In this document: positions 21,901-33,085 of the stretch, one piece after another
Numbering within the stretch: position 1 is the stretch's first letter
How the letters are laid out: each line of letters begins with the position of its first letter
From: Benincasa hispida
Taxonomy: Eukaryota > Streptophyta > Magnoliopsida > Cucurbitales > Cucurbitaceae
DNA: 64,000 nucleotides
NCBI RefSeq assembly: GCF_009727055.1
Contig: NC_052349.1
Span: 92,721,307 to 92,785,306, forward strand
Reading direction: 5' to 3'
Program-made: the position numbers and the translations under genes
The notes under the pieces: model-generated
What the model was told of the DNA's origin: nothing
The model's database searches: none
The model's input: only the letters and a program-made list of their open reading frames with translations

Positions 21901-24900
21901 CAAATTCGAGAGTTTTTTAATACCCATGTGAGGTTAAGTCATATAGCTCCTACCTCGTTTCATATTGTTTTATTGGCTACTTTAGAGGGCATGCTTCCAT
22001 TCAAAAATTGGTGACCAGGGTATGAGTTCAAGTCATTGGACAAATTTTTCCCTCTATGAACAATTGTGGATTACTTATTCTATCATGTTAAAATAATAAT
22101 AATAATAATAATAATAATGTTTGTGCATAACCATGGTGAAATTGTTTAAAGCTAGTCTTTCCAAAATGGTGGTCACTTTTTTCTTAATTCCCTAGTTCCA
22201 GCTCTCTCCATTAACCATGCCCCTTTTGACCCATGTTTGGTTGACATTAACTGGAAAGTTAAGGTGCCAAAGAGGGTGAAAGCCTTTTTTTTTGGTGTGT
22301 ATTCTAGGGAAGTTGAAGAGTAGACCTGTGGCTCTGCTTTTCTCGTAGTTGGTGTGTAATGTGTAAAGGAGAGTTTAAATCCTTTTTCCAGGGTGTTCTT
22401 GCTCGTTTTCCTTTGGGTTCTATCGTGCTCTTTCCGATAGGGAAACAATGGATGTGGTTGCGCTCCTTTCTCTTCTTGAGAGTCACTCCTTTCACCTTGG
22501 GAGGGGAAATGTGAGAGTTTGGAGCCCTAATTCTTTGAAAAAGTTCTCGTGTAAATTCTTTTTCTAGTGTTTGGTTAATCCTTCTCCTATGAGTGGGCCA
22601 GTCTTTTCATCGATGTGGAGGATTAAGGTTCCTATAAAGGTGAGATTCTTCACTTCGCAGGTTCTCCTTGGCCGTATTAGTACATTGGATAGGCTTGTTA
22701 GGAAGATGTTGTTGGTTAGGCCTTTCTGCTGTATCTTATGCAGGAAGGTGGAAGAAGACTTGGACCATATTCTTTGGCATTGTGATTTTGCGAGTTCTAT
22801 CTAGAACTCTTTTTTCCAGACATTCGGTATGATGCGTGCTCATCAAAGAGACGTTAGAGATATGATGAGGAGTTCCTCCTCAATTTGCCGTTTGGGGAGA
22901 GAAGTCGTTTTCTATGGTTTGCTAGTGTTTATGCTATTGTTTGGGTGTTGTGGGCTGAGAGGAATAGTAGGGTGTTTAGGGAGTTGAGAGGGATGCTAGA
23001 GAAATTTGGTCTTCATTTTCATATTTTTCATTGGGTTTCGATATCGAAGGTTTTTGTATTTATTCTATTGACATGATTTTGTATAGCTGGAGTCTCTCCT
23101 TCTAGAGGGACTCTTTTTTTGTGGGCTTGGTTTTTGTTTGCTCGTGTATTCTTTCATTTTTTTTTTTTTTTTTTAATAAAAGTTGTTCAACTTGTTCTTA
23201 TAAAAAAAAAAATGTGTAAAGGAGGGTTGAGAAAATCAAGTGCATCTCTTTCTCCATTGTGCCTTTTGCTTGAGATGTTTGGGCCAGATTATTTAAGCTC
23301 TTTGGTATTCTTTGGGCTTTTATGAATGGAAATGACAAAGGTCTAATCCAGCTAATCTTTGGGAACCCACTTAAAGGACAAGCTAGTTTGTTTTGTGGTT
23401 TCATGTTATGTTTGCATTTTGGAGGATTTGTTTCCAGAGAAATTAGAGGGTCTTCAAAGAAGTTACTCTAATCTGGAGGAGTTTTGAGGTTCAATCTACC
23501 TATTTGCATCCATTTGGTGTTCTCTTTAAAAAAAAATTCATATTTATGATGCCATATATATCATGACGATTGGGCCTCCTTATTGTAAACCTGTTAGTAT
23601 ATGTGGAATCTGTTTCGTTCAAGTAAATTTCTAGTTCATCTTTTTGCCAGGCTTGTGAGTTTTGTTTCAAAGCTGGTTCGTTTGTGCTTGATTCCTCTGT
23701 TGCCGTTAGTGCAACTTCTTGTGCATTTCATCTTTATTTTATGTTCAATGAAATTAGAAGGATATCTTTTCAAAAAAGAAAAAGAAGAAAAAGAAGAAAG
23801 AAAACCCATTGGTCTTTTGGGGATATCTCATTTTTTTTTTCCTTCCTTCAATGTGTCTTTCTTCAATATAGTCTCCATTTATTATCACAAAAAAAGGTGG
23901 GTATTGTTTTTTTCCCTCCTATAAAAATGGAGAAAATATATAATTTATAAAAGGGGAAAAAAAAAAAAAAAGAAAGAAACCCTCACCCACCAAACTACTG
24001 AAGAAGACCTTTCCAACCACTAACAATTATGTGGAGGCTATATTTTCAAAAGAATTCCATGTGGTTCCCCATCAAGTTGAAGTATGTAGTATGTTGTACA
24101 CTGGTTAAGTGTAATTCAGTACTCTCTTGCCTATCATGTCTCTGTTTCTCATGCCTTCAAATGTATGTTTGGATTTTGGAGGGAATGATGAAAAATTCTT
24201 TTGGGAAGGCAGTGATGGTGGTAAGATCAATCACCTTGTAAGATGGAGCAAGCTTATGTTCAAAATTCCAAAGAGAGGGTGGTTTTGGTCTTGGTGGTCT
24301 AAAGCATAGAAATATTGCTCTTATTGCTAAATGGGTTTGGAAATTCTTCAATGAAATGGATTTTCTTAGGAGAAGGATGGTAGTTAGTGCTTTCTTAGTG
24401 TCAATCCCGACCAGATGGCGATAGGGAAAGAACAAAAGAAAAGTGGGGAAAAAATGAAAGAGCATAAAATTACTAATTAGAAATGCAAGGTGGTGTAATG
24501 TGAGGGGCAAGAAAACAAAGTAGGCGGCGAGGGGCAATTAAATTTAGGGAAGAAATAGGAAGATATAGCTGTTAGGAAGATGTGGAGAGACAAGAAGGTT
24601 ACACGATTACAAAGCATAAGAGAAGGCAAAGATTGGATGAGAGAGAAAGAGAGGTTGTTAATGGAAGAGAAGAGATCTGTTGTCTCAGAATCAGAACATT
24701 AATGTGGTCGTCCTTCCATTCAACTATCCATCTAATGCTTAATTTTGATTCCGGTGAAAGCCCCACATATGAACTGGTGCTAGCATGGATGGTTTTCTTT
24801 GTTCTTTCACTGTCGTCGTCCTGGCGTGATTGACACTGAAGACACAGAGAATTGGTGCTTCAACAAAGAAGTTAACAGTTTGTTTGGGTCTCGGTATCGA

Positions 24901-27900
24901 TCCTGGATGAGATGGCACCAGGACAACCCATCATAATAATTGGCCAAAAAAATGTTATTTTAGAAAGGTGATAATTTTTAATGTTATTTTTAAGCATTTA
25001 CCCAGGAACTATCTACACAAAGTTTGGAATAATTGAAGATCTGAGACTTTTTTTCATTTAATCATTGACAAGACGGTTTTTCTTTTCCAATGATTGGAAA
25101 TAAGTTATTTTCAGCATTTTGGACATCCAAAAGTCCTAAAAGAACTAATATTCTTTTTTGAATTATGCTAAATAGTAGCCTAAATACTGCTGATGCAGTT
25201 CGATGGAAACTTCCCTTTACACTGCTTATGCCTTGTTTGTGTTTTTCTCTTTGCTTTGTGCATGGGAAGTTTTTGATTAATCACGTCTTCTTTGAGTGTT
25301 CATATTCTTTGGCATGCTGGTTTAAACTCTCCGTTCTATTAAATTGCAGTGGTTGTTTCCGAATAGCACCAAGAATATTGTTGTTCAGCTTCTCATTGGG
25401 TTTTCTTTGCCTCCAAGGTCAAATTTATCATGGGCCAATGTAGTCAAACCTTTAATTTGGGAACTATATACACTGCTTCAAAATAATTCCTCCAAAATCA
25501 TCTTGTCTTAAAAATCTTGTAATTGTTCTCTTTTCAGATAAGCTAATAGGTCAAAAGGGGCGCTTTAATCGCATAGTTCAAAGTACATTATGTAAGACTC
25601 CTAGTTATTAAAATAGTAAGATTAGTAGTAGAATATTAGCGTGGTCACTAAAAGGGGATAAATGAGTAATTAGATATGAAGTTGGTTAGGGATTTTAAAA
25701 TAGAAGGAGACGGGTTGGAGGTGATGTGAAGAATTTAGTGGGATTTCCTAGTTTGGGAATGTGGGAGATTTCCAGCCCTCTTGAAAGTGTTGGGTTGTCA
25801 CTGTTCTATTGGCTATCTTTCTTATGTTCTTATTGTTAATTTCCATTGTAAAATAATCGTTCTAGAGCCTTGCTCTATTTCCTGGGAATTGTCTTGTTGG
25901 GTATTTTACTGTTTGCAGATTTGGATACCTAACAAATTGGTATCTAAGCACGTTCGTTCTGGGAATATCTATGGATTCGGATGCAAAATGTGATAGGTTG
26001 CTTAAAAAGGTGTTAGAGATCTTGGAATCAATGCAACAAATGTTGAAGGATTACCAGCAAGGAGCAAGGATGTAAAGAGAGAGAAAGAGAAGAAAGAAGA
26101 CCAATAGTCATCAAAAAAGTGAAGGAACACCTTGTTCGAATACTGTCTGGTCAAGTTCGAAGAGTTGCTGGACGACGTTGATCTTACCCGAGAAGACCAG
26201 AGAAAAAGTGAGGAGGAACCAATCAACGAGCCAAGAGGGAAGGAAGGAAAAAGGCATCGTCAAGGAAGATAAGGGTAAAATGGCAGCATCCGGAGTGGAG
26301 GGAGAACTTATCAGCAAACATATGGTTGGAGAAGCAACAAGGTGAGGGGAAAAAAGAGCGATCGAATGCTAAAAATGACGGCAGTTGGTGAGACAAGGAA
26401 TGGAAGAAGAAGAAAAGTACCAGAAAAACGAAATGGCAAGTGGAAGAAGAAGCAGCGAATGACGGGACGAGCGAAGTTGATCCGGGGAAAGCACCATTGC
26501 AAGTTTTGGGAAGAGAGAGAGAACTTGGATAACGGCGATCATGAAGCAGATATTAAGGAAGACCATTACCAACGACAAAAATGGGTGTGGCCAAAGAAGA
26601 GGTGTTAGAGAAGTATTGTTCGATGTGATGGCATGCGAACAGAAAAACGAAGTACGGATTTAACTAATTTCTCACTCTCGAATAGACGAAATGTCGAGTG
26701 AGAGAGAGAGAATAAGCCGGCGGTTGATGGGTTGGAATGGCAAAGAGACCAGCGAACAAAGAAACTTTCATTGCTCAAAGAGGGAGAGGATGGGTGGCCG
26801 AGATGGAGAGAGAAGACGATTTGTAACCGGGAAGACCATTTGTAGGAAGAAGAGGTGCAAAGCAAGGGCTGCGATAGTGGTTCAATCGAAGGTGAAATCC
26901 GAATGGGGAAGAGGAAGAAGAAGAAGTCGAAGGTGAAATCCGAATGGGGAAGAGGAAATAGAAGAAGTCGAAGGTGAAATCCGAATGGGGAAGAGGAAAA
27001 AGAAGAAGTCGAAGGTGAAATCCGAATGGGGAAGAGGAAATAGAAGAAGTCAAAGGTGAAATCCGAATGGGGAAGAGGAAAAAGAAGAAGTCGAAGGTGA
27101 AATCCGAATGGGGAAGAGGAAAAAGAAGAAGTCGAAGGTGCTAAAACTCACAAATGGGCAGATGAGGAACGGTTTGCAACTTAAAGTTACAGAGAACGGT
27201 TGGCCTCGATGGAAGGGGGAGGAAATAGTTCATGGCGGTGGATGGGAGAAGGAAAGGTGGAGAAAAGAAAGTACACCGGCAGCCATATGGTCGGAAAATC
27301 AAGGTGGAGGCAGAAAGAAGCCACAGTAGAGGAAAGAGACAGAGGCGGTCAATGAAGGCCGGATGTATGCCTTGATAATTGTAGAGGACAGTGGCCTGCG
27401 ATGGATAGAGAAGAAGGTTGGAAAGCGCTGCAAAGTTCGTGAAGAGGAAGGAAAAAAATCTCCTGCCCACGTGAAGTGTCAGGGGGTGGGGCCAAGAACT
27501 AGAAAAAAATGGCCTGGTAATTCTGGGTTAATTAATGGGCTGAAATTGCATGATAATGCCCAGATTTTCTCAAATGGGCTTGGTTTATATGGAGAAGTTG
27601 GCGCCCAAATTGTGCGTGAGGATTGGGTTTGCATTAAATGGCTGGAAAAACAAGTTGGAGGTTGGAAGAAGGATTAGCGAAGGCAAGCACCATCAGGGAT
27701 GAGAATAGCTAATTCATACCACGTGGAAAGGCAGTTGAGAGAAGAATCTAATCAAAAGCGGGCCAGGAGGCTGCTTAATGGGCTGATTACAAAATTGGTG
27801 GATGAGGCCCATTATTTCTCAAAGGCAAAAAGTCTAATGACTTTACCTAGGGAGTTGAGTCCCTAATTGAGTATGGGTGGTGGGCCAGATGGGAGATACT

Positions 27901-30900
27901 GGAAACATGGAAAGGCAGCCTTCACAAACAAAGAAGAAAGGAGCTTAATGGGCTTGAATTTGCTAAATTTATTGAGGCCCATTTGTTAGAGTGGCTGAAA
28001 TGGGGCTTCCATATGGGCTGGAATTGCCTGAAGCTCATGGGAATTTTGAAGGAAGATGGTGTGTGGGCCCAAAGGCTGGATTGGGCTTTGAAACAAGAAG
28101 TAGATTATGGACCTAGCCATTTAGAGATGAAGAGCTTCAAACTAAAATACCAATACATATGGCGTGGAAATGGGCTTAGGGATATGCAACTTGTCAAGGG
28201 GGGCACGTGCCTTGTGAGAAGAAAGAAGATTATGGAAGTTTATGTGGTGGCTGTTTAATGGGCTGAATGCAAGAGAAATCAGTATGGTTCAATGGATTTC
28301 CAAGGCTAAGCTGAAGATAATTTCTTTCAAGAAGGCGGGTGTATGGTAGAAAGTTCAAATTTTTTTATTATTATGAAAAAAAAAAAAAGAAAGAAGAAGA
28401 AGAAGAGGAAGAAGTGAGAAAGAACGAACCCATTTTTGTGTTTGTGTTTTCGTAAGCACACCTTGAGGACAAGGTGTCTTTGAAGGGCAGAGTATTGTAA
28501 GACTCCTAGTTATTAAAATAGTTAAGATTAGTAATAGAATATTAGTGTGGTCATTAAAAGGGGGCAAATGAGTAATTAGATATGAAGTTGGTTAGGGATT
28601 TTAGTTATAAATAGAAGGAGACGGGTTGAAGGGGAGCGTGAAGAATTTAGTGGGATTTCCTAGTTTGGGAATGTGGGAGAGGATTTCCAGCCCTCTTGAA
28701 AGTGCTGGGTTGTCACTGTTCTATTGGCTATCTTTCTTATGTTCTTATTGTAAATTTCAATTGTAAAATAATTGTTCTAGAGCATTGCTCTATATCCTGG
28801 CAATTGTCTTGTTGGGTATTTTACTGTTTGCAGATTTGGATACCTAACACATTACCATTGCTTTTGATTCTAATGCTCATCCAAAACTCAAGCATGAGTG
28901 TCCACCCTATTAGGATTTAGGAATTTATTCCAACAAACAAATTCCTTAAAAGAGAAAGGAAATTCCAGAAAGAGGTTAAGGCTTTCGCATGAGTTTACTT
29001 GGGAGAGGGTCTCAATGGTGCATTATTTGTAGGAGGTATCAAGAGGATCTAAATCATTCTTAATGGGATTGCTGGTTCACGACCTACCTTTGGGATTGTT
29101 GGCGGAGGCCATTTGGTGTTAGTGTGGTGCATAATAGAGATGAGTGGATTTTGTTGGAGTAGGTGCTTTTGCATCCTCCCTTTAGGGAGAAAGGCAAAGT
29201 GTTGTGACGAGGCCATTTGGTGTTAGTGTGGTGCATAATAGAGATGAGTGGATTTTGTTGGAGTAGGTGCTTTCGCATCCTCCCTTTAGGGAGAAGGGCA
29301 AAGTGTTGTGGCAAGCAAGTCCGTTGCTATTTTGTGGGATATATGGCTTGAGCAAAACAGTAGGGTGTTCAAAGTGGTTAAGGAATTGGGGGAGGACTGA
29401 GGAGGTATGGGATGTAGTGAGGTTTAATTGATCTCTGTGTGCGTCAGCCACTACACATTTTTGTAATTATGTTATTGATCTCTCTTTTGAATTGGAGTCT
29501 TTTTTAGTTAGTGTTGGACTTATGTTATTTTGATGCCTGTGTTTTCATTTCCTTGTATTCTTTCATTGTTTCCAATCAAAGTTTGATTTCAACTCTGAAA
29601 AGAAAAAATATGAATGAAGAATAATGTGATTTGAGGATCCACCATCCATCCTGGAAAAGCAGAAAACCCAGGGGGATAAGGTGTAAGGGACTTTTTCTGT
29701 AGTTTATAGGTTGTGTATTGAGACTGCTATAGGAGAGCGACCAAAGAAACACCTTAACTTTCTTAGGGATTTTGAATGACCAAATGGAGTTTAGACTTAG
29801 TAAGGTGCATGAAAGTTGCATTGGAGGATAATGTATCTTTAAACTCTAAGAACCAAATAATCTTGTCTTGACCCACTTTTAGTTGGACCAAATCAAGCTT
29901 TTGAATAAACATAACCAACTGCCTAGCTCTTGATCAAAAAGTCTCGATCTCACCCCAAATCCCAAACTTGGTGCTCAATATGTCGATAAGTTGCTATGGA
30001 GGACCTTTTTAGGGGAATAAGCATAGATATCGAGGAATAGTGAGGAGAAAGGGGCTAAATCAGCCCAGGTATTCTCCTTGGAAGTTCATATTATTGCAGA
30101 ATTGTGGGTATTGTTATTATTATTTTATAAGATGATTCAAAGAATTCTTTGATCTTTTTGGCAATACTTTGAACCATTGGAACTCAGTCAAGGAGTTCTC
30201 TCCAATCTTTTTCCTTGTATTTTTTCTTCAAGTATCAAACTTAGGCTCTGTTCCTTCTTAATCTATAGCTAAGGCCTTGAATTTTTTCCTCCTGCAATGT
30301 GCAAAACTTCTATACTGTTGTCTGTATGCCATGAGATATTGAGTATTTGACACACATTTCTTGTTTTTTACCCGTTATCTTGCAGTTCCTCCCACTTCCA
30401 TCTGTGGCTGGTTTTTATCTGGCTCGGTTCTTTACAAGGAAGAGCTTGCCATCTTACTTTGCTTTTGTTGTGCTTGGGAGCTTGATGATCATGTGGTTTG
30501 TGATGCATAATTACTGGGATCTAAATATTTGGCTGGCTGGCATGTCCCTCAAGTCTTTCTGCAAACTCATTGTGGCTGATGTGGTCCTTGCCTTGGCTGT
30601 GCCTGGTCTTGCTATATTACCGTCAAAAGTTCAGTTTTTGACGGAAGCCTGTTTGATTGGCCATGCCTTACTACTATGTCATATTGAGAACCGTTTTCTA
30701 AGTTACTCCAGCATATATTATTATGGTCTTGAGGATGATGTGGTTTATCCAAGCTATATGGTTATTATGACTACATTCATAGGCTTGGTCCTAGTACGCC
30801 GACTATCTGTTGATAACAGAATTGGACCAAAGGCAGTTTGGGTTCTCACTTGCCTGTATGCTTCAAAGCTGGCAATGCTGTTTATTGCTTCCAAATCTGT

Positions 30901-33085
30901 TGTATGGGTCTCAGCTATTCTTTTACTGGCTGTTTCACCCCCTTTGCTCCTTTACAAGTAATAAAAGAACTTATTCTTATAGATTTCTTATAGATTCCAT
31001 TTACCTTGATACTATTAAGACTTCAACTTTCAATTGGGATCTTACAGGGATAAATCAAGAACAGCCTCCAAAATGAAGGCATGGCAAGGTTATGCACATG
31101 CTGGAGTCGTTGCTTTAGCAGTGTGGTTTTTCCGTGAAACAATATTTGAAGCCCTTCAATGGTTCAACGGGAGACCACCATCAGATGGTTTGCTTTTAGG
31201 CTGCTGTATTTTTATGGCAGGGTTGGCTTGCATACCAATAGTTGCTCTCCACTTTCCCCATGTCCTGGTATTTATGTCTTATTTATTTAATACCCCCTTT
31301 TCTGTTTACTTTATAATTTGTCAACTTGAACTTAATTTCAAATGTTTAAACGATGACTCGATTTGATGCACCACATAAACAACCGTTGTATATTATTTTT
31401 TCAGTTATGAAGAACATTAATCAATCACATCATATTTACTAACTTGCATGCGAAAGACTGTTATTCTGAGTATGAGGTGAACAATTAAATTCTCCAAAGT
31501 CTTGCTAAGTAATACTATCATAATCATCTTTTGTGGTTCTTTGCTATTTTCGTAAACCATTTGTGGGTTTTCTCAAAGCTCCCTGAAGATTCATGATTGG
31601 AACAGAGTTTCTTTTATTATGAAAAAAACATTATTCATTACTTTTTTGGCTTTTGGTTGAACTGTTTGCCAATTCATTTTTCTACGATACGACATACACT
31701 AGTGAACTAATTACCATTTTGCTATTTCCTTTTTGCAGTCAGCAAAGAGATGCTTAGTGCTAGTTGTGGCAACTGGTTTGCTATTTATCATGATGCAGCC
31801 ACCAATTCCCTTGTCTTGGACATACCGTTCTGATCTTATTAAAGCCGCTCGTCAGTCTTCTGATGATATTTCCATCTATGGTTTTGTTGCCTCAAAACCT
31901 ACCTGGCCATCTTGGCTGCTTATATTAGCAATTCTGCTCACTCTTTCGGCTATTACATCCATAATACCCATTAAATATATTGCTGAGTTGAGAGTATTAT
32001 ACTCCATAGCTATGGGTATTGCACTTGGCATTTACATATCTGCTGAGTACTTCCTCCAGGCAGCTGTCCTGCACATCCTTATTGTTGTCACCATGGTTTG
32101 TGCGTCGGTGTTTGTGGTGTTCACTCATTTCCCATCTGCTTCAAGCACCAGGGTCTTACCTTGGGTGTTTGCGTTGCTTGTTGCACTGTTCCCAGTGACG
32201 TATCTTTTGGAGGGGCAAGTAAGGTTAAACAGCATTTTAGGAGACAGCGTTAAAGATATGGGAGAGGAAGAGCAGATGATCACAACACTACTAGCAGTTG
32301 AAGGAGCAAGGACATCGCTGCTTGGCCTTTATGCAGCAATCTTTATGCTAATTGCATTGGAAATAAAGTTTGAACTTGCGTCTCTCATGAGAGAGAAAAC
32401 TTCTGAAAGGGGTGGAATGAGGCACACACAATCTGGTGAAAGTAGCATTGGTAGTCTTAACACAAGAACGAGATTTATGCAACAACGACGGGCTTCTTCC
32501 TTGTCAACATTCACCATCAAGCGAATGACAGCAGAAGGAGCATGGATGCCAGCAGTTGGCAATGTTGCTACAGTGATGTGTTTTGCTATATGCTTAATTT
32601 TGAATGTCAATATCACAGGTGGTTCAAACTATGCTATATTTTTTCTGGCTCCAATCTTACTGCTTTTGAACCAGGACTCAGATTTTGTTGCTGGATTTGG
32701 GGACAAGCAAAGGTATTTCCCTGTTACCATAGTGATATCAGCATACTTGGTCCTCACTGCAATATACAACATAGGGGAAGATGTTTGGCATGGAAATGCA
32801 GGATGGGGTCTCGATATTGGTGGGCCAGATTGGATATTTGCTGTTAAAAACTTAGCTCTTCTCGTTCTTACATTCCCAAGTCAGATCCTTTTTAACAGAT
32901 TCGTATGGAGCTTTACGAAGCATACAGACTCGACGCCACTGCTAACAGTGCCCCTTAATCTACCATCTGCCATCATGACAGATGTGCTTAAGGTTAGAAT
33001 ATTGGGGATTTTAGGAATTATTTATTCCTTGGCCCAATATATAATCTCCAGACAACAGTATATGTCAGGATTAAAGTATATTTAG
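18908..33085 (+). CDS. NEF1: NEF1-like multi-pass membrane protein (NO EXINE FORMATION 1)
   Basis: Four exons at 18908-20155, 30386-30957, 31048-31267 and 31739-33085 join through GT-AG introns in phases 0, 2 and 0 into 1128 codons before TAG. The Arabidopsis protein, from memory, is of about the same length (1123 residues). Residues 1-75 are hydrophilic and Ser-rich. After that come many hydrophobic segments, starting with IAIALVPSAAFLLDLGG, broken by a polar loop around residues 897-950. Recognisable family stretches are YYGLEDDVVYPSYMVI, ALQWFNGRPPSDGLLLG, ASKPTWPSWLL and the C-terminal ISRQQYMSGLKYI. In Arabidopsis the gene is needed for primexine and exine formation on pollen, and the protein was placed in plastid membranes. 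The biochemical activity is not known to me. The start is the first of two adjacent ATGs. The frame is open throughout, so the gene looks intact despite its 10.2-kb first intron. Confidence 0.93.
20455..21810 (+). mobile_element. L1-type LINE fragment, 3' part
   Basis: Frame-shifting translation on the plus strand shows the end of a LINE reverse transcriptase (IPLYYLCQFKMPISMSKDC; then GVRNLRLRNEVLLAEWLW) and then a degraded zinc-binding tail (KDLNHLLWCCDFANSM at about 21322-21370). It ends with the common L1 3' motif TTTCTCAATGATGAAAGC near 21762-21780. Many stops are present, so this is a dead, 5'-truncated copy. Confidence 0.75.
22091..22118. repeat. (AAT)n microsatellite
   Basis: About nine uninterrupted AAT units. 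Confidence 0.95.
22195..23780 (+). mobile_element. Older L1-type LINE fragment, interrupted by a younger LINE
   Basis: Before the interruption the plus strand reads as the lead-in to a LINE zinc-binding domain (LTGKL, then KVPKRVKAFF in a shifted frame, then CVMCKG at about 22354-22371). After it the sequence resumes at CVMCKG again (about 23208-23225) and runs to an A-rich tail near 23760-23800 (TTCAATGAAATTAGAAGG and A/G runs). The repeated CVMCKG segment is the target duplication of the inserted LINE. Confidence 0.65.
22372..23210 (+). mobile_element. 5'-truncated L1-type LINE with target-site duplication
   Basis: A LINE zinc-binding tail is clear at 22571-22804: KVPIKVRFFTSQVLLGRIST, then CILCRKVEEDLDHILWHCDF. 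The 3' end runs through AATAAAAG to a poly(A) stretch at about 23201-23212. The 14-bp word AATGTGTAAAGGAG lies on both sides (22358-22371 and 23211-23224), as expected for target-primed reverse transcription. The length is about 840 bp, a strong 5' truncation. Confidence 0.8.
24150..24380 (+). mobile_element. L1-type LINE fragment, end of reverse transcriptase
   Basis: The plus strand encodes a stretch of the form PKRGWFWSWWSKA, and in the adjacent frame GLGGLKHRNIALIAKWVWKF. That matches the conserved end of plant LINE reverse transcriptases (GGLGLR...N.ALLAKW.WRF). It is short and frameshifted. Flanks cannot be set precisely. Confidence 0.65.
25165..25440 (+). mobile_element. LINE zinc-binding tail fragment
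   Basis: The open frame includes LCFVHGKFLINHVFFECSYS, which fits the Cys-His tail of LINE reverse transcriptases (C..C, E..NHLFFEC.YS..W). It differs in wording from the other LINE pieces in this intron, so it is probably another family. Confidence 0.6.
25591..25934 (+). repeat. 5' LTR of the small LTR element
   Basis: Direct repeat of 28496-28849. It lacks the GTTATAAATAG segment seen in the other copy at about 28603-28613. Confidence 0.9.
26888..27139 (+). repeat. Tandem repeat, about six units of 41-42 bp
   Basis: Each unit carries CGAAGGTGAAATCCGAATGG followed by GGAAGAGGAAA and a variable A/G tail with GAAGAAGTC. It lies in the interior of the small LTR element. The array is purine-rich on the plus strand and gives repetitive open frames on both strands. 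Confidence 0.9.
28496..28849 (+). repeat. 3' LTR of the small LTR element
   Basis: Direct repeat of 25591-25934. It includes an intact TATA-like word TATAAATAG at about 28605-28613, suited to promoter function. Confidence 0.9.
28950..29610 (+). mobile_element. L1-type LINE fragment with an internal 104-bp duplication
   Basis: The plus strand reads CIICRRYQEDLNHS then a stop and WDCWFT, the LINE zinc-binding tail. A 104-bp block is present twice in tandem (29107-29210 and 29211-29314). The 3' end has the usual L1 wording TTGTATTCTTTCATTG and a short A-rich tail near 29598-29610. Confidence 0.7.
29600..29821 (-). mobile_element. LINE zinc-binding tail fragment, minus strand
   Basis: The minus strand reads IWSFKIPKKVKVFLWSLSYS followed by LNTQ, the start of a LINE zf-RVT region. 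It faces the other LINE pieces of the intron. Only about 220 bp is recognisable. Confidence 0.65.

Larger units (their letters stand above)
25591..28849 (+). mobile_element. Small non-autonomous LTR retrotransposon in NEF1 intron 1
   Basis: A 3259-bp element with LTRs of 344 and 354 bp (25591-25934 and 28496-28849), both TGTAAGACTCC to CCTAACA. It is flanked by a perfect 5-bp duplication, CATTA (25586-25590 and 28850-28854). A primer-binding site, TTGGTATCTAAGC, starts two bases after the 5' LTR. The purine-rich TGAAGGGCAGAG is just before the 3' LTR. The 2.56-kb interior has no recognisable gag or pol, only lysine/glutamate-rich frames and a tandem repeat. It fits a LARD-like element mobilised by another retrotransposon. 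The left LTR carries a small deletion (TTTTAAAATAGAAGG against TTTTAGTTATAAATAGAAGG), which removes its TATA box. Confidence 0.9.
20156..30385 (+). other. Intron 1 of the NEF1-like gene, enlarged by transposons
   Basis: 10,230 bp from donor GTACGT to acceptor TTGCAG. Removing it joins GGF-PVM to FLPLPSV in frame (phase 0). Listed separately are LINE fragments at 20455-21810, 22195-23780 (two nested), 24150-24380, 25165-25440, 28950-29610 and 29600-29821, and an LTR element at 25591-28849. Stretches 21810-22195, 23780-24150, 24380-25165 and 29821-30385 are AT-rich with short A or T runs. I see no gene in them. Confidence 0.9.

Noticed and set aside
26342..27677. Lysine/glutamate-rich open frames as a possible nuclear protein gene
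   Set aside because: They sit inside a bounded LTR element, come from purine-rich repeats, and switch frame without splice signals.
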